A stretch of DNA of 38,074 nucleotides from an uncultured Clostridia bacterium (GTDB lineage: Bacteria > Bacillota > Clostridia > Oscillospirales > Acutalibacteraceae). Both the position numbers and the translations under genes were made by a program. Positions 8,334 to 16,573 of this stretch are shown in pieces (the first letter of the stretch is position 1; the number at the start of each line of letters is the position of its first letter). The stretch lies in NCBI GenBank assembly GCA_944380795.1, contig CALWIS010000136.1, positions 1 through 38,074 of the forward strand. Reading direction: 5' to 3'. The notes beneath the pieces are model-generated. The model was not told the DNA's origin. It made no database searches and worked only from the letters and a program-made list of their open reading frames with translations.

Positions 8334-8369
8334 AGCAAACAGGGAGCCTCCCTCAAAGGAAAGGCTCCC
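8334..8369 (-). terminator. Hairpin terminator or attenuator after infB
   Basis: GGGAGCCT (8342-8349) pairs with AGGCTCCC (8362-8369) just after the infB stop codon. The minus strand continues TGTTTGCTGTTTG, which is T-rich but not a clean run. Partial termination is likely, with read-through into the small genes and rbfA. Confidence 0.5.
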
Positions 8370-8383
8370 CGAAAACACGTTCC

Positions 8384-10822
8384 TTATTCGGGACGATATT
8401 CCTCCATCATATAGGCTTCCAGAATATCCCCTTCCTTGATGTCGGAGAAACGCTCCAGGCAGATACCGCAGTCGTAACCATCGGCAACTTCCTTCACATC
8501 GTCCTTAAAGCGGCGCAGGGATGCAACCTTGTCGTCGGCAACAATAATACCGTCACGAACCACGCGCACCTGTGCACTGCGGGTGATCTTGCCGCTGGTA
8601 ACATGGGCACCGATAACCACGCCCACATTGGAGATCTTGTAGGTCTCGCGGCACTCTGCCTTGCCCAGGGCAACCTCCCGGAACTTGGGTGCCAGCATAC
8701 CCTTCATAGCGGACTCGATCTCCTCGATGCAGTCGTAAATAATGCGGTACAAACGCATATCCACGCCGTCACGCTTGGCATTTTCTTCTGCCACCGGGTC
8801 AGGACGCACATTGAAGCCCACGATAATAGCGTTGGAAGCGGCTGCCAGCATGACGTCGTTTTCGTTGACAGCACCCACCTCACCGTGAATCACGTGTACG
8901 CGGACTTCCTCGTTGGTCAGCTTCTCCAGAGACTGGCGCACGGCCTCCACAGAGCCCTGCACGTCGGCCTTGACGATGACCTTGAGTTCCTTCATCTCGC
9001 CCTGCTGCATCTGGTCGAACAGGTTATCCAGCGTGACCTTGGTCTGAGAATTGAAGACCTCTTCCTTCTGCTCGTTGATACGCTGCTCCACCAGTTCACG
9101 GGCCAGACGCTCGTCGGAAACAGCGTTCAGGATATCGCCGCCGGTGGGAACATCGTTCAGACCGGTGATCTCCACGGGAACAGACGGGCCAGCCTCGGTG
9201 ACCTTGCGGCCCTTGTCGTCGGTCATGGCACGCACACGGCCCACCGTGGTACCGGCAACGATCACATCGCCGGTATGCAGGGTGCCGTTCTGCACCAACA
9301 CGGTAGCGATGGGGCCGCGGCCCTTATCCAGACGGGCCTCCACCACGGTGCCCTTGGCAGCGCGGTCGGGGTTCGCTTTCAGTTCCTTCATGTCCGCAAC
9401 CAGCAGGATCATTTCCAGCAGGTCGTCGATGCCCTCTTTATTTTTAGCGGAAACCGGGATGCAGGGCGTATCGCCGCCCCACTCCTCGGGAACCAGCTCG
9501 TATTCGGTCAGCTGCTGCTTGACGTGGTCGGGGTTGGCGGCGGGTTTATCCATCTTGTTGATGGCAACAATAATGGAAACGCCTGCGGCCTTAGCGTGGT
9601 TGATGGCTTCTACCGTCTGGGGCATGATGCCGTCATCGGCAGCCACCACCAGCACGGCGATATCGGTCACCTGTGCGCCGCGGGCACGCATGGTGGTAAA
9701 GGCGGCGTGGCCGGGGGTATCCAGGAAGGTGATGTCGCGGCCGTCGATCTTCACGCGGTATGCGCCGATATGCTGGGTAATGCCGCCGGCTTCGCTGGCG
9801 GTTACATTAGCGTGACGGATGGCGTCCAGAAGACTGGTCTTACCATGGTCAACGTGGCCCATCACCACCACAACGGGGGCACGGGGCACCAGGTTGGTAT
9901 CATCGTCCTCGCTGTCGTCGATAATGCGCTCTTCAATGGTGACCACCACTTCTTTTTCCACCTTGGCGTGGAATTCCATGGCCACCAGGCTGGCGGTATC
10001 AAAGTCGATCACATCGTTAACAGTAGCCATGGTGCCCATCATCATCAGCTTTTTGATGACCTCGGCAGCAGTAGCCTTCAGGCGCATTGCCAGCTCGCCC
10101 ACGGTGATCTCATCGGGGATCTGCACGGTAATGGGCTTGGTTTTGCGCTCCAGCGCAATCCGGCGCAGACGCTCGGCCTCGGTCTCCTTGCGGGAGGTGC
10201 GGGGCTTGCCGCGGCGCTGGCTTTTCTGGTTGATCTTCTGCTTTTGCACGGTGTTATCGGTGCGCACCTTTTCAGAGGCCAAGCGGTCATACTTTTCGTT
10301 ATACCGCTCAATATCCACATTAGAAGCACGGGTATCTACCAAACGGCCAGCGGGCTTCTGCACGGTATTGGAAGTATCCTGTACCGGAACCGTTTGCTGC
10401 TTGGGAGCAGCGGGCTTTTCCTGTGCCTTAGCGGCAGGCTTTTCCTTAGGCTGCTGTGCCGGTTTCTGTGTCTTTGCGGGCTGTGCCACTTTGGCTTCCG
10501 GCTGCTTCTTCTGGCTGTTTGCCTTGGCAGCGGACTTTTTGGCGGCAGCTGCCGGCTTTTTGTCCTCTTCCTTTTTGGAGGCTTCCTTTGCTTCTTCCAC
10601 AGCAGGCTCTGCATCGGGCTGGTTATCTGCAAAATAGCCGTCCAAATTCTCCAACTTGTGGGACTGGGTAAAGCTTTCCAACACCAGATCCAGCTCCTCC
10701 TCGGTGAGGGCGGACATGTGCTTTTTGGTTTCGTTGCAGTACTTCTGCAGCAGATCAATCACAAATTTATTGGGCACGTTCAGATCTTTTGCGACCTCGT
10801 GCACCCGGTATTTCATCATCAT
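8384..10822 (-). CDS. infB: Translation initiation factor IF-2
   Basis: An 812-residue GTPase that places fMet-tRNA on the 30S subunit and drives 50S joining. An N-terminal IF2N motif ([19 protein letters not shown]) is followed by a long low-complexity Lys/Ala/Pro/Gln region (about 75-160). A second IF2N-type segment lies near 230-265. The G domain follows, with G1 GHVDHGKT (322-329), G3 DTPGH (368-372) and G4 NKMD (422-425), then beta-barrel domains and the C-terminal fMet-tRNA-binding region. The ATG at 10822 overlaps the upstream stop as ATGA and is followed by two more in-frame ATG codons, so the exact start is uncertain by two residues. Confidence 0.98.
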   Translation of the reverse strand: MMMKYRVHEVAKDLNVPNKFVIDLLQKYCNETKKHMSALTEEELDLVLESFTQSHKLENLDGYFADNQPDAEPAVEEAKEASKKEEDKKPAAAAKKSAAKANSQKKQPEAKVAQPAKTQKPAQQPKEKPAAKAQEKPAAPKQQTVPVQDTSNTVQKPAGRLVDTRASNVDIERYNEKYDRLASEKVRTDNTVQKQKINQKSQRRGKPRTSRKETEAERLRRIALERKTKPITVQIPDEITVGELAMRLKATAAEVIKKLMMMGTMATVNDVIDFDTASLVAMEFHAKVEKEVVVTIEERIIDDSEDDDTNLVPRAPVVVVMGHVDHGKTSLLDAIRHANVTASEAGGITQHIGAYRVKIDGRDITFLDTPGHAAFTTMRARGAQVTDIAVLVVAADDGIMPQTVEAINHAKAAGVSIIVAINKMDKPAANPDHVKQQLTEYELVPEEWGGDTPCIPVSAKNKEGIDDLLEMILLVADMKELKANPDRAAKGTVVEARLDKGRGPIATVLVQNGTLHTGDVIVAGTTVGRVRAMTDDKGRKVTEAGPSVPVEITGLNDVPTGGDILNAVSDERLARELVEQRINEQKEEVFNSQTKVTLDNLFDQMQQGEMKELKVIVKADVQGSVEAVRQSLEKLTNEEVRVHVIHGEVGAVNENDVMLAAASNAIIVGFNVRPDPVAEENAKRDGVDMRLYRIIYDCIEEIESAMKGMLAPKFREVALGKAECRETYKISNVGVVIGAHVTSGKITRSAQVRVVRDGIIVADDKVASLRRFKDDVKEVADGYDCGICLERFSDIKEGDILEAYMMEEYRPE

Positions 10823-11163
10823 ATGGTTTCCCTACCTTTCTCTGCGTCGCCGGCAGCCGTTTCCTCTGCAAGGGACTTTAACTTTTTCGCAAACCCCTCA
10901 TCTAAAACCGCTACGATACCGGCTCTCTTTCCGATTGCCTGGCTGACGCTCTCTATGGTCTCATGGACGGAAAGCATCGGGACACCGGCCCGTTCTGCGG
11001 AAAACCGTACTCCCGCAGTGGTTTTGGCGGAAATATCCGCCGCTACCAAAACCAAATGCGCCTTCCCCTTCCGAAGGGATTCCTCCACCGCGTCCCGGCC
11101 CCAGGAAATTTTCCCGGCCCGGCGCGCAATGCCCAGGAGCGAGAGCAGCCGATTCATGTTCAC
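10819..11163 (-). CDS. rplGA: L7Ae/YlxQ-family RNA-binding protein
   Basis: A 114-residue L7Ae/L30e-fold protein. Signatures are [17 protein letters not shown] at the N-terminus, [14 protein letters not shown] (about 36-49) and [18 protein letters not shown] (about 78-95). Family knowledge: YlxQ-type proteins bind kink-turn RNA and sit between rnpM and infB. The GTG at 11163 overlaps the rnpM stop as GTGA and has GGAGGAG 8 bases upstream; an ATG two codons later is the alternative. The gene couples to both neighbours through 4-base overlaps. Confidence 0.9.
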   Translation of the reverse strand: MNMNRLLSLLGIARRAGKISWGRDAVEESLRKGKAHLVLVAADISAKTTAGVRFSAERAGVPMLSVHETIESVSQAIGKRAGIVAVLDEGFAKKLKSLAEETAAGDAEKGRETI

Positions 11164-11456
11164 GGTTGGATCTCCTCCTCCATTCGATCATAGACTTCAT
11201 CCGGGATCTTACAGGAAAACGCCTTTTCAAACCGGCGCGCCTTTCGGGCTGCCTTCAGGCATTCCACGCTTTTGCAGACATACGCGCCCCTTCCCGGCTT
11301 GCGTCCGCTGAGATCCAGAGAAATCTCTCCGGCCTGTATCACATTGCCGTTTTCGTCCTTTACATCCGGTGCTTTTACTACCCGGACCAGTTCCCGTTTG
11401 GGCTTCATCTCTCCGCATCCGGTACACATTCGCATGGGAACGCGCTTTTGCCGCAT
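11160..11456 (-). CDS. rnpM: RNase P modulator RnpM (YlxR, DUF448)
   Basis: A 98-residue DUF448 protein. The conserved core is RMCTGCGEMKPKRELVRVVK (about 9-28), followed by SLDLSGRKPGRGAYVC and FEKAFSCKIPDEVYDRM. Work in Bacillus subtilis identified this family as an RNA-binding modulator of RNase P, hence the name. The ATG at 11456 follows AAGGAGG by 7 bases. The gene lies between nusA and the L7Ae-like gene, the conserved order in Firmicutes. Confidence 0.93.
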   Translation of the reverse strand: MRQKRVPMRMCTGCGEMKPKRELVRVVKAPDVKDENGNVIQAGEISLDLSGRKPGRGAYVCKSVECLKAARKARRFEKAFSCKIPDEVYDRMEEEIQP

Positions 11457-11505
11457 AAGCAATCCTCCTTTTTCCAATCGGGCTTATCTATATCTAAAAA
11501 AGGGT

Positions 11506-12561
11506 TCAGCCCTCATCCTCGCCATAAAATCCGCTTTCCGGCTTGATATCGATCTTCCAACCGGTCAAACGGGCTGCGAGGCGGGCATTTTGCCCCTTGT
11601 TGCCAATGGCCAAAGAAAGCTGGCTGTCCGGCACTGTCACACGGCAGGAGTGGGAACCATCTTCTGCAGGTTCCACAGAGAGCACCTCTGCCGGAGAAAG
11701 AGCGGAAGCAATAAACTTGGTGGGATCGTCGCTGTATTCCACGATATCGATCTTCTCGCCGCCCAGCTCGTTCACGATGCTGCTGACACGGGCACCACGA
11801 GTACCGATGCAGGCGCCTACTGCGTCCACATCCGGGTTGTGGCTGATAACGGCCAGCTTGGTCCGGGAACCAGCTTCACGGGATACTGCCTTGATCTCCA
11901 CAGTGCCGTCATAAATCTCGGGCACTTCGGTTTCAAACAAGCGCTTTACCAAATCAGGATGGGTGCGGGAAATCACTGCACGAGGCCCTCTGTCTGTCTC
12001 CTTCACATCCACCACATAAACCTTGATGTAATCCCCTTCTTTGAGGTTTTCATCTCCAACTTGTTCATTATGAGGCAGCACCGCCTCTGCTTTTCCAATA
12101 CGCAGAGTAGCAGCCCCGGTACGGGGGTCAATCCGCTCTACCAGAGCGCTCACCAGCTCCTGATGTTTGCTCTGGAACTCCTGCATCATCTGTCCCCGCT
12201 CGCCGTCGCGAATGCCCTGCCGGATGATATTCCGGGCAGTCTGCGCGGCAATACGTCCAAACTGCTTGGTATCCAGCCGCATTCCCACTGCGCCGCCAAT
12301 TTCAATGGTGGGGGAGATTTTCCGGGCTCTTTCCAGAGAAACCTCTGTGCCGGGGTCCATAACCTCTTCTACTACGGTCTTTTTGAGGAACACCTCAAAC
12401 TTTCCGGTCTTGTCATCCATATTGATGATGACATCTTCATTGCCATAGCTGTTTTTACAGGCGGTAATGATGGCCTTACGGATCTTATCCAGCATAAAGT
12501 CCACCGGGATGCCTCTTTCTTTTTCCAGCAGGTGCAAAGCTTCAAATACTTCGTTGGCCAT
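11506..12561 (-). CDS. nusA: Transcription termination/antitermination factor NusA
   Basis: A 351-residue protein, the short Gram-positive form without the C-terminal acidic repeats of enterobacteria. An N-terminal RNA-polymerase-binding domain (about 1-125) precedes an S1 domain (about 135-200, ending EGDYIKVYVVDV) and two KH domains, with GACIGTRGARVSSIVNEL (KH1) and AIGNKGQNARLAARLTGW (KH2). NusA promotes pausing and intrinsic termination. The ATG at 12561 lies 2 bases after the rimP stop, with GGAGG inside the rimP end. Given its role, nearby operon hairpins could give NusA-dependent feedback (inference). Confidence 0.98.
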   Translation of the reverse strand: MANEVFEALHLLEKERGIPVDFMLDKIRKAIITACKNSYGNEDVIINMDDKTGKFEVFLKKTVVEEVMDPGTEVSLERARKISPTIEIGGAVGMRLDTKQFGRIAAQTARNIIRQGIRDGERGQMMQEFQSKHQELVSALVERIDPRTGAATLRIGKAEAVLPHNEQVGDENLKEGDYIKVYVVDVKETDRGPRAVISRTHPDLVKRLFETEVPEIYDGTVEIKAVSREAGSRTKLAVISHNPDVDAVGACIGTRGARVSSIVNELGGEKIDIVEYSDDPTKFIASALSPAEVLSVEPAEDGSHSCRVTVPDSQLSLAIGNKGQNARLAARLTGWKIDIKPESGFYGEDEG

Positions 12562-12563
12562 AA

Positions 12564-13088
12564 TTACTCATCCTCCAAAAAATCATCCTCCATCACCCGC
12601 ACAGAAACCATATCTTTTTGGGCAATGGTCATTGTTTCGCTTTCTTCTTCCCCGGTTTGAAGGGTAATACTGCCGTCCTCCAGCCGGGCACGCAGGATGC
12701 CTCCCACCTCTCGGCTGCCGTCCTCCAAGGGGCGGATCAGCTTTGCGATGACAAAACAATCCAAAAATGTCTCAAAATGCTCGGGGCGGGTAAGTTCCCG
12801 GTTGATGCCGGGGGAACTTACTTCCAGACAATAGCTCTGGTCGATGGGGTCCAGCTCATCCAGAGGCCCATTGACTGCCCGGCTCATAGCCTCGCAATCT
12901 TCGATTCCCACGCCCTCGGGCTTATCGATATAAATGCGTAGGTACCACAGCGCTCCTTCTTTCACAAACCGGACATCCCAAACGGTCAATCCCAGGCTTT
13001 CTGCAATGGGCTGCGCCAATTTCCACACCGCCGCAGCCGTGTTGCCGGGGCGGCCGCCTTTCGACTTTTTGCTTGCTGCCAAATTCAT
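12564..13088 (-). CDS. rimP: Ribosome maturation factor RimP
   Basis: A 174-residue protein needed for 30S subunit maturation. It has the typical N-terminal alpha/beta domain with LRIYIDKPEGVGIEDCEAMS (about 50-70) and the family motif LEVSSPGINRELTRPEHF (about 87-104), then a C-terminal SH3-like domain. The N-terminus carries a Lys/Gly-rich extension of about 20 residues before WKLAQPIAESLGL, compatible with either a short tail or a slightly downstream start. First gene of the rimP-nusA-rnpM-rplGA-infB operon, with its own promoter at 13155-13183 and a terminator-like leader hairpin. Confidence 0.95.
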   Translation of the reverse strand: MNLAASKKSKGGRPGNTAAAVWKLAQPIAESLGLTVWDVRFVKEGALWYLRIYIDKPEGVGIEDCEAMSRAVNGPLDELDPIDQSYCLEVSSPGINRELTRPEHFETFLDCFVIAKLIRPLEDGSREVGGILRARLEDGSITLQTGEEESETMTIAQKDMVSVRVMEDDFLEDE

Positions 13089-13100
13089 TCACCTCATAAT

Positions 13101-13130
13101 ACAAACAAAAGAGCGGGTCGCCCCACTCTT
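13101..13130 (-). terminator. Terminator-like hairpin in the rimP leader (candidate attenuator)
   Basis: Minus strand: AAGAGTGGG pairs with CCCGCTCTT around a GCGA tetraloop, followed by TTGTTTG. It lies between the promoter (13155-13183) and the rimP ATG at 13088, so transcripts must read through it. Spacing and position suggest attenuation of the operon rather than end-of-gene termination. Confidence 0.6.
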
Positions 13131-13154
13131 TCATCCTCATCCTATACTTTTAAT

Positions 13155-13183
13155 ATTTTAGCACAAATCCAACCCCGTTGCAA
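13155..13183 (-). promoter_or_regulatory. Sigma-A promoter of the rimP-nusA-infB operon
   Basis: Minus strand: TTGCAA (13183-13178), 17-base spacer, TAAAAT (13160-13155). Confidence 0.75.
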
Positions 13184-13198
13184 GAGTGCAAACCGCCG

Positions 13199-13230
13199 AA
13201 AACCCGGCTTTTTTCAAGAAAAAACCGGGC
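13199..13230 (-). terminator. Terminator of the spoVT-like gene
   Basis: CCGGG plus a run of six A pairs with six T plus CCCGG around a 4-base loop (13203-13229), with TTTTC following on the minus strand. It starts about 11 bases after the spoVT-like stop codon. Confidence 0.8.
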
Positions 13231-13240
13231 TTTCTCACAG

Positions 13241-13783
13241 CTACAGATCCTCCATCTGGCTTCCCAAAAAGGCAGCTGTGGCCTGCACTAATTTGGTGTG
13301 GGTCTCGCCTGGGGCTGGACGCTCCCCTTCACCGCACAGCAAGGCTACCGCTCCCAGCACATCCCCTTCTGCCATAATAGGATACATAACCGAAGCCTTT
13401 CTGGGCACTCCTTCCATAGGGGACAAACCTTCTCCCTCTCCCCCAATAAAGCTCTTTCGGTTATGCAGATACTGCTCCAGTTCTGTGGAGATCCGTCTTT
13501 CCATTACCTCCCGTTTGGAGATACCGGCTGCTGCCACTACATGGTCTCCATCACAAATCACCGCCGGGCTTCCGGCAATTTTCGCCAAGACTTCCGCGCA
13601 TTTTCCCGCACTGGAAGAAAGCTCGCCCACAGGGGAATATTTACGAAAAATCACCCCGCCTTGGGTATCCGTATAAATCTCCAGCGGGTCGCCTTCCCGA
13701 ATGCGCAGCGTTCTCCGAATCTCTTTGGGAATCACCACACGCCCAAGGTCATCAATACGACGAACGATTCCTGTTGCTTTCAT
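13241..13783 (-). CDS. spoVT: Stage V sporulation protein T-like transition-state regulator
   Basis: A 180-residue protein, the family's usual length. The N-terminal ~50 residues are an AbrB-type swapped-hairpin DNA-binding domain (KATGIVRRIDDLGRVVIPKE, then REGDPLEIYTD). The C-terminal part (about 60-178) is a GAF-like domain with AGSPAVICDGDHVVAAAG and GDVLGAVALLCGEGE. In Bacillus, SpoVT tunes forespore sigma-G-dependent genes. Its presence implies an endospore former. The ATG at 13783 has GGAGG 10 bases upstream. A strong inverted repeat lies in the leader. Confidence 0.93.
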   Translation of the reverse strand: MKATGIVRRIDDLGRVVIPKEIRRTLRIREGDPLEIYTDTQGGVIFRKYSPVGELSSSAGKCAEVLAKIAGSPAVICDGDHVVAAAGISKREVMERRISTELEQYLHNRKSFIGGEGEGLSPMEGVPRKASVMYPIMAEGDVLGAVALLCGEGERPAPGETHTKLVQATAAFLGSQMEDL

Positions 13784-13805
13784 ATATCAGTATCCTCCAT
13801 TGAAT

Positions 13806-13835
13806 TTACAGATTTTGTAATAGTAGTATCTGTAA
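13806..13835. promoter_or_regulatory. Perfect 8-bp inverted repeat in the spoVT leader
   Basis: TTACAGAT (13806-13813) and ATCTGTAA (13828-13835) are perfect complements separated by 14 AT-rich bases. It lies between the -10 at 13846-13851 and the start codon, suiting a regulator-binding site (possibly SpoVT itself) or an mRNA hairpin. Confidence 0.45.
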
Positions 13836-13845
13836 GGGAATGAAG

Positions 13846-13854
13846 ATTATACCA
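13846..13854 (-). promoter_or_regulatory. Extended -10 promoter of the spoVT-like gene
   Basis: Minus strand TGG-TATAAT (13854-13846), about 63 bases before the ATG. No convincing -35 is visible. Confidence 0.5.
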
Positions 13855-13929
13855 TTCCTTGGAGGACCTGAATTTTACTTTTTATATAATGAAAAATTAA
13901 AAAATTTCTTTTCCATACGTTTTTCCGCA

Positions 13930-14685
13930 TTATAAGCTGCGTACTGCTTGATGGATCTGTTCTAAAACCTCCGCCTTCGCCCATTCTCCCGTTTGGGTAT
14001 TGCAGGGAATAAACACGATCTTCTCCAGCGACGCAGAGAACAGGGTCTTTAACCAAACACAGGCAAGCAAATAACGGCCATATAAAAGGCTCATGTGAAA
14101 TCCATCTCTGCAAATAGAGAGTCCTCCACAAGGAACTTGAAACATTTTATTTTGGCGTATAGCCTGCACCGCATCTCCACTTGGGATCATCCGGATTTGA
14201 TATTTTTGCGCCATCTCCCCATAGCATCTCCGCAAACGTTGGTACATTTCTGCCTGATCCCGGTGATACCGCATAAAATTGGGATGGGTACTGTCATTTT
14301 CATAGGCCCAGGTTTCTTGCAAAAGGATTTCTGCACTGGGAGCCTTTTGGTTCAGATATTCCATCATAAGTCCCAAAAACGGCTCATAACTCTCACTCCA
14401 CCCGCTATCATGGCTGGCCTGCTGTGTTACGATATAATCCCACTTTTCTTCCTGCAGCACTTCCTCAATGGACACATACCGATCGGTGGGGATGCCATTT
14501 TCCTGATACTGGTATTCCGCTTGATTTTCTTCTATATTTCTCCAATGCCGCTCCAGGGGGCATCCTCCTATATAAAGGTTTACTATTTTGGTGTGGATGC
14601 CATTTGCCGTCGCCATCTGGTGCAAATATCTGGTGGCATCCTCAGAAAAGCTATTGCCAATAGCAAGAATACAAATCGTTTTCAT
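13930..14685 (-). CDS. DUF4886 (SGNH-hydrolase-like) protein
   Basis: A 251-residue protein. It opens with ICILAIGNSFSEDATRYLHQ, the characteristic start of DUF4886 proteins, which adopt an SGNH/GDSL-like fold; the Ser in GNSF is the candidate nucleophile. A late CRDGFHMSLLYGRYLLAC segment (about 192-209) supplies the Asp-x-x-His expected of the triad. No signal peptide, so cytoplasmic. In other genomes such proteins are often encoded near glycan-degradation genes, suggesting carbohydrate ester hydrolysis, but the substrate is unknown. The ATG follows GGGAGG by 6 bases. It stands alone between the spoVT-like gene and citrate synthase. Confidence 0.85.
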   Translation of the reverse strand: MKTICILAIGNSFSEDATRYLHQMATANGIHTKIVNLYIGGCPLERHWRNIEENQAEYQYQENGIPTDRYVSIEEVLQEEKWDYIVTQQASHDSGWSESYEPFLGLMMEYLNQKAPSAEILLQETWAYENDSTHPNFMRYHRDQAEMYQRLRRCYGEMAQKYQIRMIPSGDAVQAIRQNKMFQVPCGGLSICRDGFHMSLLYGRYLLACVWLKTLFSASLEKIVFIPCNTQTGEWAKAEVLEQIHQAVRSL

Positions 14686-14763
14686 ATTTTTCCTCCCACT
14701 CCTACAGGGCCTTTGGCATAAAACCTATCTGTTCAAATCGTCAATAAGTTTTTGCATAAGGCT

Positions 14764-14799
14764 AAGGGATTACACCTGTCAAATCAGATGCAATCCCTT
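14764..14799 (-). terminator. Hairpin downstream of citrate synthase
   Basis: AAGGGATT (14764-14771) pairs with AATCCCTT (14792-14799), and an inner CACCTG/CAGATG pairing extends the stem. The T-rich tail is on the plus strand (TTTTAAAA), so its value as a minus-strand terminator is uncertain. Confidence 0.4.
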
Positions 14800-14823
14800 T
14801 TAAAACAACAGATTTAATCAATT

Positions 14824-16182
14824 TCAGCGCTTATCAAAAGCAATATAAGGCCGGGGGTCCTGCACCGATTTATAGGCAGGACGGATGATCTTGCCGGCAT
14901 TGGTGAGTTCCTCAATACGATGGGCGCTCCAACCAGAAATACGAGCAATAGCAAAAATGGGGGTATACAGCTCCAAGGGAAGATCCAACATACTATAAAT
15001 AAACCCACTGAAGAAATCCACATTGGGGCTAACGCCCTTATAGATCTTACGCTCTTGGCTGATGATCTGGGGAGCAAGGCGAGCCACTGTAGAATACAGC
15101 TCGTATTCCTCCATACGGTTCTTTTCTTCGGAAAGGCTCTTAACAAAGGCTTCCATTACCTTGGCACGAGGGTCAGAGAGAGAATACACTGCATGGCCCA
15201 TACCATAAATCAATCCAGCCTTGTCAAAGGCTTCCTTATGAAGCAACCGGCGCAGATAGGCAGACAGTTCTTCTTCGTCCTTCCAGTCCTTGACCACCTC
15301 TTTCAGGTCATCGAACATCTGCACCACCTTGATATTGGCACCGCCATGTTTTGGACCTTTCAGGGAACCCAGAGCTGCCGCAATAGCAGAATAGGTATCT
15401 GTGCCGGAAGAGGATACCACATGGGTAGTAAAGGTGGAGTTATTACCGCCGCCATGCTCTGCATGGAGGATCAGAGCAATATCCAGCACTCGAGCTTCCA
15501 GTTCGGTATATTTGCAATCAGGGCGCAGGATATGCAGGATATTTTCTGCCGTGGAAAGGGACTCCACCGGGGGATGGATGTAAAGGCTTTGCCCATCATG
15601 ATAGTGACGGTATGCCTGATACCCATATACCGAAAGCATAGGGAATAGAGCAATAAGCTGCAAACACTGGCGCAGCACATTGGGAATACTGATATCACTG
15701 GCAAAGTCATCGTAGGAATATAAGGTCAGAACACTCCGTGCCAAGGTGTTCATCATATCCCGGCTGGGTGCCTTCATAATAATATCGCGTACAAAGCTGG
15801 TGGGCAGGCTGCGGTATCCTCCCAGCATCTTGGTAAAATTGGCAAGCTGCTCCGGTGTGGGGAGTTCGCCAAACAACAACAGGTACGTCGTCTCTTCAAA
15901 TCCAAACCGACGGTCCTTTACACAGCCCCGGATCAATTCTTCCACATCAATTCCGCGGTAATAAAGCTTACCTTCACAGGGAAGCTCTTTGCCATCTACT
16001 TTTTTAGTGGAAACGATCTCGGATATTTCTGTAAGCCCTGCCAACACGCCTTTACCGTTTAGATCACGCAGGCCGCGTTTCACATCATATTTTTCATAAA
16101 GGCCCGGATCGATCCTTCCATTTTTTTGACACTGTTCCGCAAGCAGCCGGATCTCAGGGGTGATTTCAGAATACACGTTCAT
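14824..16182 (-). CDS. gltA: Citrate synthase
   Basis: A 452-residue citrate synthase condensing oxaloacetate and acetyl-CoA. Catalytic residues are visible: His243 in LHAEHGGGNNST, His279 in KGPKHGGAN and Asp337 in MGHAVYSLSDPR, matching the His-His-Asp triad of the family. It has an N-terminal extension of about 60 residues before the core (YYRGIDVEELI near 75). I chose the ATG at 16182 (MNVYSEITPE) with GGAG upstream over an in-frame start 8 codons earlier. In an anaerobe it most likely feeds 2-oxoglutarate and glutamate synthesis. No aconitase or isocitrate dehydrogenase gene is adjacent. A 2-methylcitrate synthase role cannot be excluded. Confidence 0.95.
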   Translation of the reverse strand: MNVYSEITPEIRLLAEQCQKNGRIDPGLYEKYDVKRGLRDLNGKGVLAGLTEISEIVSTKKVDGKELPCEGKLYYRGIDVEELIRGCVKDRRFGFEETTYLLLFGELPTPEQLANFTKMLGGYRSLPTSFVRDIIMKAPSRDMMNTLARSVLTLYSYDDFASDISIPNVLRQCLQLIALFPMLSVYGYQAYRHYHDGQSLYIHPPVESLSTAENILHILRPDCKYTELEARVLDIALILHAEHGGGNNSTFTTHVVSSSGTDTYSAIAAALGSLKGPKHGGANIKVVQMFDDLKEVVKDWKDEEELSAYLRRLLHKEAFDKAGLIYGMGHAVYSLSDPRAKVMEAFVKSLSEEKNRMEEYELYSTVARLAPQIISQERKIYKGVSPNVDFFSGFIYSMLDLPLELYTPIFAIARISGWSAHRIEELTNAGKIIRPAYKSVQDPRPYIAFDKR

Positions 16183-16283
16183 TGGCGTTTCTCCATCCTT
16201 TCTCAAGTCATTCTGTGCAGGTGCAGCATGGCGAGCCCATTTTTACCTCACAGTCCTCTATCATTCGCAAATAATATTTAATT

Positions 16284-16292
16284 AGTATAGCA
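16284..16292 (-). promoter_or_regulatory. Extended -10 promoter of citrate synthase
   Basis: Minus strand TGC-TATACT (16292-16284), about 100 bases before the start. The rest of the 391-base gap to the ROK gene is AT-rich, with runs of T; besides the two divergent promoters and a short hairpin at 16534-16553 I see nothing else in it. Confidence 0.6.
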
Positions 16293-16459
16293 TACGTTTC
16301 TAAAAAATCCCATGTATTTTTTGTAAATTTATATATTTTAAAAAAAGCTTTCCACAAATTTCTTTCCTTTTCTCCTTTTGCCTTGCAAAAAACGCCTCGT
16401 CATTCTTTGCTTTAACACCCGGATTTTTAGGCTCTTTTTGCTTGCTCCCTTCCCTCTGC

Positions 16460-16488
16460 TTGTTTTTTGATTTAAAATATGATATAGT
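16460..16488 (+). promoter_or_regulatory. Promoter of the ROK regulator
   Basis: TTGTTT (16460-16465), 17-base spacer, TATAGT (16483-16488). A CCCC/GGGG hairpin at 16534-16553 lies in the leader just before the binding site. Confidence 0.55.
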
Positions 16489-16573
16489 TAAAATAGAAAT
16501 GGTTTATAAACATAGTGTATATACAAAAATTTATTCCCCACCGAATCGGGGAAACAAACAGGAGATGAATCCC

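Noticed and set aside
8603..11311. 902-codon open frame on the plus strand, antisense to infB and its neighbours
   Set aside because: Its product is a His/Leu/Gly-rich mirror of infB, caused by the codon bias of the real genes. It has no family motifs and the opposite strand is unambiguous IF-2.
1665..13088. Possibility that the translation cluster was recently transferred
   Set aside because: Gene order, start/stop coupling and codon style are those of a native Firmicutes core locus; only the two small membrane-protein genes look unusual in it.
13847..14131. 94-codon minus-strand frame overlapping the end of the DUF4886 gene
   Set aside because: Out of frame with the DUF4886 gene, with no binding site and no domain. 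I considered a frameshifted C-terminus, but the DUF4886 frame already ends normally after its His motif.
16183..16573. Search for a riboswitch or T-box in the citrate synthase/ROK intergenic region
   Set aside because: The region is AT-rich, with promoters and one short CCCC/GGGG hairpin. No T-box TGGN signature or other aptamer pattern was recognisable.
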